Assembly: GCA_009741485.1 (NCBI GenBank)
Contig: CM019216.1
Location: 46,818,863-46,882,862, forward strand
Origin: Malurus cyaneus samueli
Lineage: Eukaryota; Chordata; Aves; Passeriformes; Maluridae
DNA: 64,000 nt
Reading direction: 5' to 3'
Shown here: positions 48,969 to 60,953 of the stretch, piece after piece
Layout of the letters: the number at the start of each line of letters is the position of its first letter
How positions within the stretch are numbered: the stretch's first letter is position 1
Notes under the pieces: model-generated
Told to the model about the DNA's origin: nothing
The model's database searches: none
What the model saw: only the letters and a program-made list of their open reading frames with translations
Made by a program: the position numbers and the translations under genes

Positions 48969-51900
48969 GCAACCTAAATACCAAAAAGAAAGTATTGTAT
49001 CTTTAAAAGTTTTTAAAGTCCTAGGCCATTCTTCATTTGCAAAACTGGTATCTATTCTGCACTTCTCTCTTTACAAAAATTGGACACACACACCTTTCTT
49101 CTATGAACCTTTTTATCCATGACTGGCTTCTTAATTCCTTTCTACTACACTTGAAGGCCTGAAATCGATGGGACAATATAAAAAAAATAGCTCAAAACTT
49201 AACAACAAACCTACTCCAGTGGCTGTCTGAGTGCTTCCATCCAACAGTTCTGAAAAGATGGAATTCAAGCAGATTCTTGGAGGTCCATGTGGCTCATGCT
49301 GTGATCACAAGAGTCCTCAAGAACTTTCAGTCTAGCTCTTCAACATGCAGGAAGAGGTACGCAAATAATGTGCAGGGGCACACACACAAACGTGTTTGGT
49401 TTCTAATCACCCACACAGTTGGGATAAGCAGATCAAGCAATACTTTAGAAATGGAAAATTATGTGTACTTAATGATGTACAAAATCTCAAGTAGCTTAAA
49501 AGTTTGTTTAGAACCACCTGGGACTTCCTGTTCATCCAGGTCTTATCTGAGCAAATCAGATCTCTCAACTTCAAGACAACAGGGCAGGAAAACTAAGTTC
49601 GCAATACTTCTTGTTGAACCTGGGGAATTTATTTCAGGCAGATGTGGGGAGAAGAATTCCTACAAAGTAAATAAGACAAAAAGAAGAGATGGAAAACATC
49701 TGTATTAAAAATACTCTGAATAACCCAAATAATATCCTTTTGAGCACCTAAATTAATCTAGACACTTTTTGTTTAGGTCACTGATATATACTTTAAATAA
49801 CGACATTTAGAATTGATTCAGGATAAAAGCTGAAATCTGCAGCTAAACACTGGAAATGATGGCATAAACAAGGTCTTTGAGTCCCGTTCTCTGTCTTTGG
49901 AACAACACTTGTAGCTTTGGGTTTTGCAGTGTTGCTGGAATCAAAGTTCTGTAATGCTCTTCCATGGTGGCTAGATTAAGTAAAATTGAGTATTCTTTCC
50001 CATATTCTGCATTTCAGAAAAATTTTGGCCAAATCTAACCTCCCATTAGTCGTATAATTTACGTCTTCTTCACAGGCTCTAAAAGAGGCCAGCTCATCTG
50101 CAGGTGGGAAATATAGGTGAAAGTAAATAAATTTGTACTCAAAACTTGACATTCTTCAGCAAACAGTCATATTGTTGCTATTTGTCTCTGCTGTTCCCTA
50201 TGGTGATGCCTCAGTGTCCATTTCTGACCATACAGAACCATCTCTGTTCAGACATTAGATACTGACAAAATCAAAGATTTGTGCAAGGATTAACAGGCCA
50301 TCCTTCTGATAATGTTACAAGGATTTTATTTCTTTCTTGACAGATAATGGTTGTGTTAAACTATATATCTACTCCCAGCAATTTTTCTGGTCATTTGAGC
50401 CTAAATCACCCCACTTGAAATGTTTTAAAATTATTTACCTTAATTCAGGAGATAACACGCTCTTCCCTCAGAAAGAGAGGGTTTTCAGGGAAATTTCAGT
50501 AAGACTCCCTTATTTGGAAAGATTTCCTCAGCATCTCCCTCAGGTATTTAATGAATAACATAGGCACTCTAAAATTTCCATATTGTTGTGATAACAGCAG
50601 TGGTTGATGTCACTCCAACAAATGTTTTGAAGGCTTCGGTCAAAGCCCCACGCTGCAGCCAGACAGCTGCCACGGCAGGCATTGAGTTTCACTAGCAAAA
50701 CCCACAAGTGGTTTGTGATCTGTCCAAATGGTAAAGAGACTTCTCATGCAATTATGGAGGCACTTTAAAGTCCAATGATAAAAGTTAGACTTTCTGTCTC
50801 CAACTGGCAGCAAATCTCTTGTGCCATTTGACTCTTCTCCAGAGACTGTCACACTATGGGTCAGAACTATCCCTTCTCTTACATTACACATAAATCGTTG
50901 CTCTAAATAAATACGTAGCATGGAGGGCCTGGGAAGACCTAAAATACTTGGTTCTCTCTCTCAGTACCAGGCACATTTCTTGTTCTTAGCAAGCCATGTA
51001 AATAATTTGAAACTGCTAAAGCACAAAGAGAAATGAAGTTGTTAAAAGGTAAATGAATGCACACATGTTCTTAGATGTTATGGTTATAAAATCTGAATCC
51101 TTTTGCTATTTACCTTATGTTTTATGCAAGATGGACCCCTTCTCTCTGTTCTGCTGCCATCAAAATCCCTATCTGTAGTTTAAGCGTGTGTTTTCTTTTA
51201 CAGAAGGCCTCAGTGATGTTGTGTTTGGAGTACCTTTGTTGGCTTATCAGTGTTACCTGTGCAAGAGGTGAGGATGTAAACAGCACTTACTAAATTGCCT
51301 CTAGAAAATTCTGGAAGATTATTTAAATTCACTTTACCACTTGGTGCATCAACATAAACAAACCTTTTTGAATATCTAAAGCATATATTTTTTACAACAA
51401 TCTTCCAAAGCACTCCATTGGCTAGTCCTCTCTCTGTACACATAAAGTAATTATCTAACATTTAGACATTAGTCACTAGCTTTTATATAGCCCCTTCAGA
51501 TGTGGATAGCTTTGCCTGGCTTAATGATAGGGGAGGTTCATTCAGAATATTACAATGGTGAAATGATGTTGTCCTATCATCTAGACTCTCTAATTTAACC
51601 TCAGGTTTTACTCTGATGATCTTAAGCATTCACTTTGTACCCATATATTTTGGCCTAGATACAAATCTTGGTCTTTACAACTCATTAACCTCTTCCAACA
51701 ACAGCATTGTGTGTGTCTTCAGTATCTGGCAGATTTTGGTTTAAAGGTTTGCCCCAGTTGCCATTTCATTTTTTACATCCAACATTCTGCCCAAGAAGTT
51801 CACATTGGTGCCTTGAACATAAAGACTAGAAAAAACTCTGGTCTATATTCTTTAGGGTTTTATCTTACTATATATTTGAAAATATGTTTTAACATTTATT

Positions 51901-54512
51901 TAATTTTGCTTTTTTTTTTTCAGTACCACAGTTGTGACCAGGATCAGCTGCACTATGCACAGCTGATACATAAACTCCATATATATTGATAAATAATGCA
52001 TAACGGAAGTCTTGGTCTTCACATCTTGAGTATATAATTATTTATCTATGTCATGAGTTTGTGATCTACTTCCTTTCCTTCCAGATGTATATGTCATTCT
52101 GCAGGATAAGGAAGTTCTTTACTCTTTCCTTTTCATATTTTGGTCTCTCTATAATGGATTTGAGAAGATGCTTGATGGTCTGCTCTGCATTTCCTGGCTT
52201 AATGCCTAATCATGAGGCATTTCTTACTGCAGGCCACTTAAAAAATGCATACTCATCTAGAGTGAGCTAGCTCTTTCAGAGATAAAAATCTTTTCTGAGT
52301 TTGAGACTCTTCCAGCACGTTTTGCATTTTGTTTACTAGGGCAGTTTGTTTTCCCCCCAGTTCTAAGCACACGCCTTTCAGTATTCTTCACTTCTGCTTC
52401 TATTGTTTATACTAATTCCATTACTTTAGGCAATGCTAAATGCACTTGTACCTTAACTTTGAAAGCTGTCATTATTCATAAAAAGCAATCTGTCCCATGT
52501 CATAGCATTAAAGACATTTTCAAAAAAGCAACACATAAGCTTTATTGCATACATAGTATAGATTCCCTTTGTATCACTATACAAGCCAAAAATGTGAATA
52601 ATTTTCCAATAGTTCATGGAAATAGTACAGAGCCTTCTGCTAAGTTTTACAAATCTTCAGAAGTCCTTCTCATGCCTAAGAAATTCTGCAAGTGGACAAG
52701 AACTTTTCAGATAAGTAGCCCTGAGGGAATAATTTGCTAGTCCTGTCTACCATGACCTGCACAAGAAATCAGTTCCTAATTTTAAAATAAAATTGTAATT
52801 TTCACTGGTTGCACTGACTTCCTTAATTTGTCATAAATGTTAATGATTTTTAAGTGTTCCTTTTCAGCAATGCTGTTTACTCTCTACCAGGGTATTTATT
52901 GCAAGCTGGAAACAGCTGCCTAACTTAAGTATGGCATGACTGGAATGGGAGTGGAGGGAAAATCACTACCACTTAGTAACAGGGAGCAAGATTTCATATC
53001 TCCTGCATGCTGAATTTTACAGTGACACTCCTCATGAGGCAGGTGACTGTTTTATATGAAAAACAAACTTGAACAGTACTCTTCCATCTTAATTTGGAGT
53101 AAACTGTCTGTTCAGAGATTATGATTTCAATAAACAGCATCATTTCAAATTTAAATGAATAAGATGGTTTTGCACAGCAGTTTTTTTTCACACTCTTGTT
53201 TCAGAGATATTTTTGTAGGTGTTTTAGATTCAAAATAAATGCCTGCAGGCAATCTTTTAAACGGAAATAGTAATTTGTGTCCATATTTATGTGCATTTGA
53301 AGACAGCTGTCCACTGTTGTGTAGAAGTGGGACCAGTGACCAGCTGCCAATACTTTCTTCTTCACAACTCTAAGTTTTTCTCAAGGTCAAAAATCCTGGG
53401 AATAGAGAGAATGACCTCTGAATTTATTTAAACGTTTCTCTACCCTCACATCTTTCACTCACATTCCCATGTAACTAAGAGGGCAGTGATGCTACATGAA
53501 TGTCTGTGGGATAATTGCACTTACATGTCTGATGGTTATTAACAGCCATGTATCAAGAACGTACTCAAAATTAAATATACAATCCTTGTTCGTTGTCTGC
53601 CTTATCTAATAAACACTATTCCATCCCAAAGTTGGACTTTGGCAGGATACCCACATGTAAGTCAAAATCCATGACTCAAAAAATTTCACCTTGTTTTTTA
53701 GGCACACATTAGGATTTAAACTTCACCTCTCCTCTTCACTCAGCTAGAAGCATCTTAGTCCTGTGAGACTTGGAATGTTGCATGTTCATCCTCCTTCCCT
53801 TGCACAATGTCAAGCCAAGAGTCATGAGGATGTGCCATGGTAACCGTGGGGAGAAGAAGTGTTTTTGTTTTTTTTCTGGAAGGAGGTCTCAAACCAGATT
53901 GGCAATAAAGAAGTCAATGAAGTGGTATACAGATCCTTAGAGAGCTATGGAGTGGGGCAGATATATTGTGCAGTTTTGGGAAAATGATGGCACAAAACAG
54001 ACAGGGTCAGGGACAAATTTGCTCATGCTTACTTTCCAATGCTTTGGAAGAATGAGAAGAAAAACTGGGCCTAGACATTTTGAATCAAATGTATTGTCAG
54101 CCATAGAATAGAACACATGTGGCAGGGGGAAATTAGAAGTGGAAGAAAATACTCTAGAGGGATTATGAATTGATGGTTCAAGATAGATACATGTCAAGCA
54201 GATAGATGCATATTCTGTTGGAGTCACCTTCAAGCAAGGTACTGCCATACCTACCTCTTTTTTTAATTTAGTCTTTTCCCAAGACTGCCTAGCTAACAGG
54301 TACAGTTATTCAGCCAAGAAACTGAAACAATATCAGATAGTTTAGGTATTCAATCACATCTAAGTATCCCACATCTTTACAATATTATTTACCAAAGAGA
54401 TATAGCTGTTGAATGAAAGCAAAATATGCAAAAGCATCAGCATATAAATTTATATGTGATTTGAAAATATTTACATTTTGACTATAGTCAATGAGAAAGA
54501 CTGGTTAATTCA

Positions 54513-54545
54513 GTTGACTATTTTTTGACTAACGAAATAGTCAAC
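54513..54545. repeat. Inverted repeat, 11-bp perfect stem, 11-nt loop
   Basis: The arm 'gttgactattt' (54513-54523) is matched exactly by 'aaatagtcaac' (54535-54545). The loop repeats the theme ('gacta'), and 'tatagtcaa' occurs a little upstream at 54484-54492, so one short word is present several times in both orientations. This could be a cruciform or RNA hairpin, a binding site cluster, or a remnant of a small palindromic transposon end. No target-site duplication was seen. Confidence 0.6.
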
Positions 54546-55334
54546 GGAAAATCTGCTACAGCCAGTTGAAAGAGCATGGGATATTTCACATTTTCTTTCT
54601 TCTGCTGCATTATATTTAATGGAAATTAAAGCCCTGGCATCTGATACTGGAAAAAAGAACCAACCACATTATTTCTGCTTATCAGTGCACCATACACTGT
54701 AAATAAACAATCAACTAAATCCCCAAGATTGTGTAAGTTTGTTTTTTTTAATTAGATTAATGGACTTAGAATAAACTTAGCTTGAATTTCTATTCATTAA
54801 ATATGCTGAGAGGGCCAGATAAAGACTTTAGAAAAGATTAAGGTAAATCTGATCTTCTGATAAATATTTATGAAATTGCCATGTGAAATATGGCCGATGT
54901 TTATCCCTCAAAAATTGTCACATTTCTCCTTGGCTTTTAGTTTAAAGAGTTCTCAGGTTTACCTTTGAAAAATAATTTGAACAATGCGGATATAACCTAT
55001 TGCCTAGATCTAGCAGACAAATTGCTGGGTAGTGTTTAAGACAGGTGTTCCTTTTTAAAATTAGTTTTTATGTTCCTTAAACCCTTTATGTTGGTTCTAA
55101 AATAGCACAGCAATATCACGAATGACCACCTTGCAGTATGAAATACAGCAAATGTTCCACAGCAAATAATTCAGCAGCCTAATCCCAGCTCTTTTCTTGT
55201 TGATGAATTTTGCATTAAGAGAAAATGTTTATCATTTTAATTAAACAGGAAAATTGTTTTGCAATATTCTGTAGTTTATTCAAGAGCATCTGGTTTAATT
55301 ATCCAAGGCTGGAAAACTGAACTGCTTTGATTGG

Positions 55335-55951
55335 ATGCATCAGTCACAAGATATGGGTAAGAATGCTTCCACTTGGCAAGTATTCCTCCCTGTTACTTTA
55401 AAATGTGCTCTTTCAGTAAACATCCCTGAGAAAAGTTCCCCTACTAGCATTGGCCCCATGAGGACAACACTTAAAGTCACAAACAAGCATATTTCAGAGG
55501 TGACTGCACCAGAGTCCCTGTCGGACAAATTCCTTCTCCTTTCCTTGGTTACAGAGCAGATGGAAAAGGAGATGGCACACAGATTGTGGGCCACTGCAAG
55601 CTTTGCCTCTGCAGCAAAGGGTTCTCCAAACAGTAAAGGTGCTGTAAAATCCAGGGGTGTTTTGCCACTGAAAATGAGCAACGAGGATGAACCCGGGGTA
55701 ATTAGCCCAACCACAGGACTTCCTTTGCCTGATAAATCCCCAAGTTTCCCCAAGGTCAACCACGTTCTGATCCTCTTTAGAGCACAGTTATAAGGCATCT
55801 CCAAAATTCCCTCACTCCAGCCTCCAAGGAAGGCATTTGTGGTTTCTGATCTGTCAAGGCTTATCTGACAGCAGAGGTGGATTTGCTCTGTGTGGACTCG
55901 CAGTGCTCCATGCCTGTACAGGCTCACGCTTTCCAGAGGAGCTGAATGCAA
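55335..55951. other. Block open on both strands (152 codons plus, 203 codons minus)
   Basis: The plus strand is open from an ATG at 55335 to 55793 (152 codons). The minus strand is open from 55951 to 55340 (203 codons, beginning at a TTG), with a second minus frame of 89 codons at 55494-55763. Third codon positions of the plus frame and the long minus frame coincide. The block is richer in GC than its flanks. The plus product reads as mixed hydrophilic sequence and the minus product has several hydrophobic stretches. I recognise neither. It may be an old retrocopy, a conserved non-coding block low in stop codons, or chance. Confidence 0.2.
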
Positions 55952-57524
55952 ATCTATTGCTGCTCTGCTACCACAGAGCCTGCAGGTCTGTGCACCACAG
56001 ACCGCTGAGGAGGGCTATATAGGTTTTGCCTTGCGGATTTTTGGTAAATCCAGGCTTTAGGGGGACCTTAAGATGGTGTGTAACTGCTGGTATGGACACA
56101 GAGAAAACAGTGTGCAGGCAACACAGCATACTGAAGGGACTGGCCTTCTTTGGATTTGATTTTTGATTGTACTGTGGTCTTACATCTTAATGGAAAAAAA
56201 CCTCAGACTTAAACCAAAACAAGAAAGGTTTATAAATAGCAGACACTGCAGTGACCTGATTTTTAAATTCAGTTAAGAATTGGTCAGAATTTAACAAAGA
56301 AAAAAATTATTGTTTTACACCAATTTTGCCCTCTGGGATTTTCTGTTTATTTCTTTGGCTAAACATTTGCAGAAAAAAAAAGGAAGATGAAAATCTTGGA
56401 AGGAACTTTTAAAAACAAGAAACGTACTCCACCCTTATTACAACATTATTCTTATTTAGCCAAACATTTTTCCTTTAACAAATGGTCTGATATAGACACA
56501 TATACAGAAAATGCATAAAGAACCTACACCAGCCAAATCTTTTCAGAAAAAAAAAATAATTAGGAGGGATGAAACATTTGAATACATGAGAGAAGGCAAA
56601 GAATGTAAACAAGAAGGGAAAGTAATACCCCTTCTGTGAATAAAACTAAAGTCTTGCCTAATAATTCCTTGAGTCCATGAAGAAGAACTGAAGACTGAAA
56701 TAAAAATCACATGGGCTTCATGGTGGCTTCCCACTGTGAGGGGATAGTGGGGCTCATGTGACTAGGCAGATGAAGAAGGGAGAAAGCATGTGAAGAGACG
56801 AGGAGAAAAAAGTGAAAAAATAGCCCCAGCGAAACAAGAGTCACAGGTAAACCTGTTGAAAGTCACAATAACCTGCACCTTAACTTTCTGAGATGCTTAA
56901 GTGAGACGAAGGCTTAATAAAGAAACTTGCAATCATTTCAGGAAGCTATCAAAGATGTGTCCTTTTCCTGTGTTTATAGCTGGATTTTATTGCTGGAATG
57001 GTGTGCTGTTCACTCAAGGGTAGCAATTTATGCTTCAAGTCTCTTTCCTAGAGCTGGGCTGCTTGCTGGAGGAGCCCCCTGGGGCAGCAAAGTTTTCAAC
57101 AGAAAGTAGTCACATACATCAGCAGTTCCCTAAAGTGTGTATAATTGCTTTTGCTGACCTACAGACAGACCTTTAGAGCACACTCTCTCCAAGAATTTCC
57201 AGAAGGACTTAAAGCAGAGACCATTACTTTTCCTGACACCCTTCACATCCAACACAGTTTTCTTCTAAACCTGATTCAACATAATCTAAATCCTACGCCA
57301 AGAATGCTTTCATTTACATTAGTTTTTTTTTGTTGTCATTTTAAGCCCTGTTAAAGGAGAGCCCACTGAATCATGCTTGTTTTCAAAGACTGCTTTTGCT
57401 ACTGCGTGCAGTCACTGGCTGCATAGCAGAGTTCTCTCATGCAGCACAAGCAGTGCCAACATATCTCAAAACAGCCTTTTAAAAACTCATTTTGGAGTAA
57501 TCCCTGATTTGAGAGCAAGAGTTT

Positions 57525-57583
57525 TCTCCAAACGACCTAAAGAAGTCCTTCCTGATATAATAGTTTCTGTAATTCTGTAATCC
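57525..57583 (+). mobile_element. Possible ancient CR1 3' terminus
   Basis: The short stretch 'aacgacctaaagaagtcctt' followed by 'cctgatataatagtttctgt' and 'aattctgtaat' resembles the CR1 ending 'gatgacctnnagaggtccct ... gattctgtgattctgtgat'. Only about 60 bp can be aligned by eye and nothing upstream of 57525 matches, so this is either a very short or a very old copy, or chance. RepeatMasker with avian libraries would decide. Confidence 0.42.
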
Positions 57584-60106
57584 TATGTGTCACAATATTG
57601 ACACAGCAGTGATGAGGAAGAAGAGGACAGAGAACAAAATTTTGTCACCAATATACATTTAATCACACCAAAAACATGGATGCTCAAACATTACAAGTTA
57701 ATTTCTGTATGCAATCCAGAAACTCACACTTAAATATTTTTATAACTGTCATATATTTCTTTTTTTCTATGAAAAATATCACTAAGAGCACTTCTGTAGA
57801 ATTTTGCTTATTAAGAAGTACTATTTTTTACATATTTTTTAGTCAGAAATAGTTCACACTTCCCTCCCTTAGTTTTAAGACTTGCCATATGAATTTTCAT
57901 CACTATACAGATGCCAGCCATAATTAATCTTATAATGGAAACTGATTTAATGGCCTTTCTGTTTTGTGTCTGTATGAGAATAAGGGAATGTAACTTAATC
58001 AGAGGAAGTTACTTAGTTGTAAGTGTAGCTATGATTTTGAGAGAATCCCAGTTTCCCACTAAAGTTATAACTATAAATTTGTATTTACACTATATTAAGG
58101 AATATCTGTGAATAAGATTGAAAGCTGGTCAAAGCTAAAACTTTCTCTTGTGTAGCAACAGAAGTTCCTGTATCACAGTAAAGTTGAATAACCATATCTG
58201 AAATCATCATGTGCTGTACAGTCAGTAGAGGTGCCTAAGTACAGAAAAAATACTGCCACAGGGTGAAAAAATATGCTTTATTCACTTTATAGTCCGACAG
58301 GGTGAGCATCATGCCCCAACATGAATATGTGCAGAGTGGCCTCATGCTCAGTATGCTACATTCAGTTCTCTTAAGCCTAAAATAACTATTGCAGTTTTAT
58401 GCTTTAATAAGTTGCACCTGGCAGGCACCTCAGGCTGAAAAAATAAAACTTCAGTTGTTTCCTATGGCTCTGGTTTTCCTGCCACAACTGGCTTGTTCTA
58501 GCCTCTTCCCGAAGTTAGGATATCATTACAAGGTGCGAAAAAGAGTTTCTACTTGTCCTATTCAAGCTCTCCTCTGTCATCTACCACGTATGTGCTGGAT
58601 CTAAATAAAAGCTGATTTGACATGTCAGTGTAAATACATGGTGTTTGCACAGAATTCTAAAATAACACCTTTTTACTCCTTTAGATACAACCCATGAAAC
58701 CATATACTTACACCTAGTGATTGATAATAGAACACTCTGCAGTTCACTGTTAAATCTTCACAACTCTGTTACAAATCTCAATGTCATCTTCCTCTAAAAT
58801 AAGAAAAAACAACAGATTTTAGCAAACAGGACAAGCAGAGAGCCAACTAAAGAGCTAGGGAAAATAACTTCTCCTTTAAAATGTTCAGTGATGTAGAGAA
58901 CTCTCCTCAAAACTCAGGTACATTTGCTGTTTTCACTCTTCTGTTACCACGAAATAACAAAACAAAGCATATACCTGATTTCTGAGGTATGCTAAAAAAC
59001 CAGAGAACATCTGAAATGGTGCTGTTCTAGAGACACTGCAAGACAAAACATTTCCAAATCCAGCACTTGGTTCAGCCAGAAATCCAGCTTTTCCAAGCAG
59101 CACATAGGGCTACATAAATCTTAAGTAACAGAATATCAGTCTGATGAGCACTCCACTTTCACAAAGCTCTGCTTGTATCTGTTCCATTGGAGCTCATTTT
59201 CATATATATTTTCTATAGCTTTTATGAACAATAACTGCTGGGCATTCCCTTAATTTTGTTATGTGTGACTCCCTCAAAGTGCCAGACTTCCTCAGTGCCA
59301 GTGCCAAATTCAAATTTATGCTTTCATTTCCCAATGTTGCTTCAGTAACTTCAGCATAAATAAACAGAATGCAGCTGGATTTGAGACACAGAGGTCTTCA
59401 CCACTGAATATTTAAAAGGAAAATAATGTATTCAGTTCAGAATGTACAGTCCTCTGTTCTCCAAGCCTGAGAATTTTTAAATTGCTGCTTTTCACCCCAT
59501 ATTGAAATCAAATCTATTCTCAAAATAGCAAAAATTCTCCACAATATGGGATGACTGCTTCCACAAATTGTGAACAAAGTACTAATTTCCCATAACTATT
59601 CCTTTGATTAATTCTTCCTTTGTCCAGCATGACGTTTATGTAATTGAAATCCTAAGAATGTTCATCTCTGGTGTGTGAGGCAGACTTTTCTTTTTCCTAC
59701 TGAAATATGAAAGTAAAAACATGAGTGAATTTACATAAATTATCTTTACCTGCCAATTGGAGTTCATCCAAACAGTGAAGTAGTCAGTGTAAATTCATTT
59801 TTTAGGGTAACAGTTTTGTCTTCTAGATTTGTCTGTATCTGCATGAACTAAAAATTAGTATGAATGTATTCAGGAGCAGATTAAATTTCTCATGCAATGA
59901 AAGTTCTCCAAGGTTGAACACTTGAGAAATAAACCTGTCATGACTTTTGCCATTTTTATATAACAATACCAAAACCACATAATTGTATCCCCAGGTATAG
60001 TTATGTTGAAAAAGCTCCATGAACCTTTTAGCTCTTTTTTCAACTGTTTTTTCTTTCCCTTAATGGAGTCTCACTATTAGAAAAACTAGGTTGCTTTGTT
60101 GTTTTG

Positions 60107-60122
60107 TTTTTTTTTTTTTTTT
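60107..60122. repeat. T homopolymer, 16 nt
   Basis: Sixteen T residues preceded by 'ttgttttg'. Low complexity. Confidence 0.85.
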
Positions 60123-60928
60123 GCCACATAGAGAACCTTGTAAAAAAAAATTCAGCAAACCACATCTGTGAGCCTTGTGGCAGTCAGAAACATTTTCAGT
60201 TTGATTTTCTCAAAGCCACAATTCTCCATATCCATGTGTCTGTCCTCCCTTTGGGCACAGGAAATATTCTCAGGTGGAATTCTTACTGCTACTGACTTCT
60301 GCCACCAAGCTAACCTATTTTTTTCTTAGAGAGAGGGCATAGCTCTAGCTCTCAGAGTTTCTTTCCTAATTTCTCCCTCCTTTCTGAAAGGCTCCAACTA
60401 ATATTGACCACAGAAAATTTTGCTGACACATAACACCGTGTATGTAGACCCTTGCATATTAACCTTCAAAGGTTTGTGGGTACCTGCATTACAGTCTGTA
60501 GAATATTTCTGTACCTCCTGATACCTTTGCCACTCCTCTAAATGAAATGCCCATTTTCAGTTGGATTGCTTGAAAAAGCTTCAGGATCAGAAGCAACATC
60601 AGCATAAAAACTGTTAATTTATAGAGATAAGGCAAGACAAATTATTTCTGCCTTTCTTTCCTTTTCATACGTGTTTTTACATGCACTCTTGATGACAAAG
60701 ACAAGCTGGAAAGAGCAGGGAGAAACCCCTAAAAAGGAAGCGAAAAACAGGAGATTAACCCCTGGAAGCCTTTATTTGAGGACGCTAAAATTGTATGCCC
60801 TGCAAGTCCAAGCAAACATCAGTTGCTTCACTGATTTCTGAGTCACAAAGTTACATCCACAACTAGGAAACTACAGCTTCACGCTCCTAGTAAGTCATGG
60901 ATTCTTGTGAAAGAAGTTTTATTTACAT

Positions 60929-60953
60929 AAAAAAAAAAAAAAAAAAAAAAAAA
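60929..60953 (+). repeat. A homopolymer, 25 nt
   Basis: Twenty-five uninterrupted A residues. No AATAAA is visible in the 40 bases upstream on this strand, so a retroposed-tail origin is not supported by sequence. Confidence 0.85.

Larger units (their letters stand above)
46996..55334. other. Unique non-coding sequence
   Basis: Includes A runs at 47614 and 48955, the CA-rich patch at 48694, a GC-raised block at about 48400-48740 with minus frames up to 108 codons, a 143-codon TTG-started frame at 49277-49708, and the hairpin at 54513. A strong splice-acceptor look-alike ends at 51923 with only a 21-codon open continuation. Confidence 0.6.

Noticed and set aside
51900..51990. Strong splice-acceptor look-alike (T run plus cag, ending 51923) with a short open continuation
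   Set aside because: Only 21 codons follow before a stop, with no donor and no known protein. T-run-CAG words also occur near 6658, 32827, 45078, 50342 and 51202, as expected by chance in AT-rich DNA.
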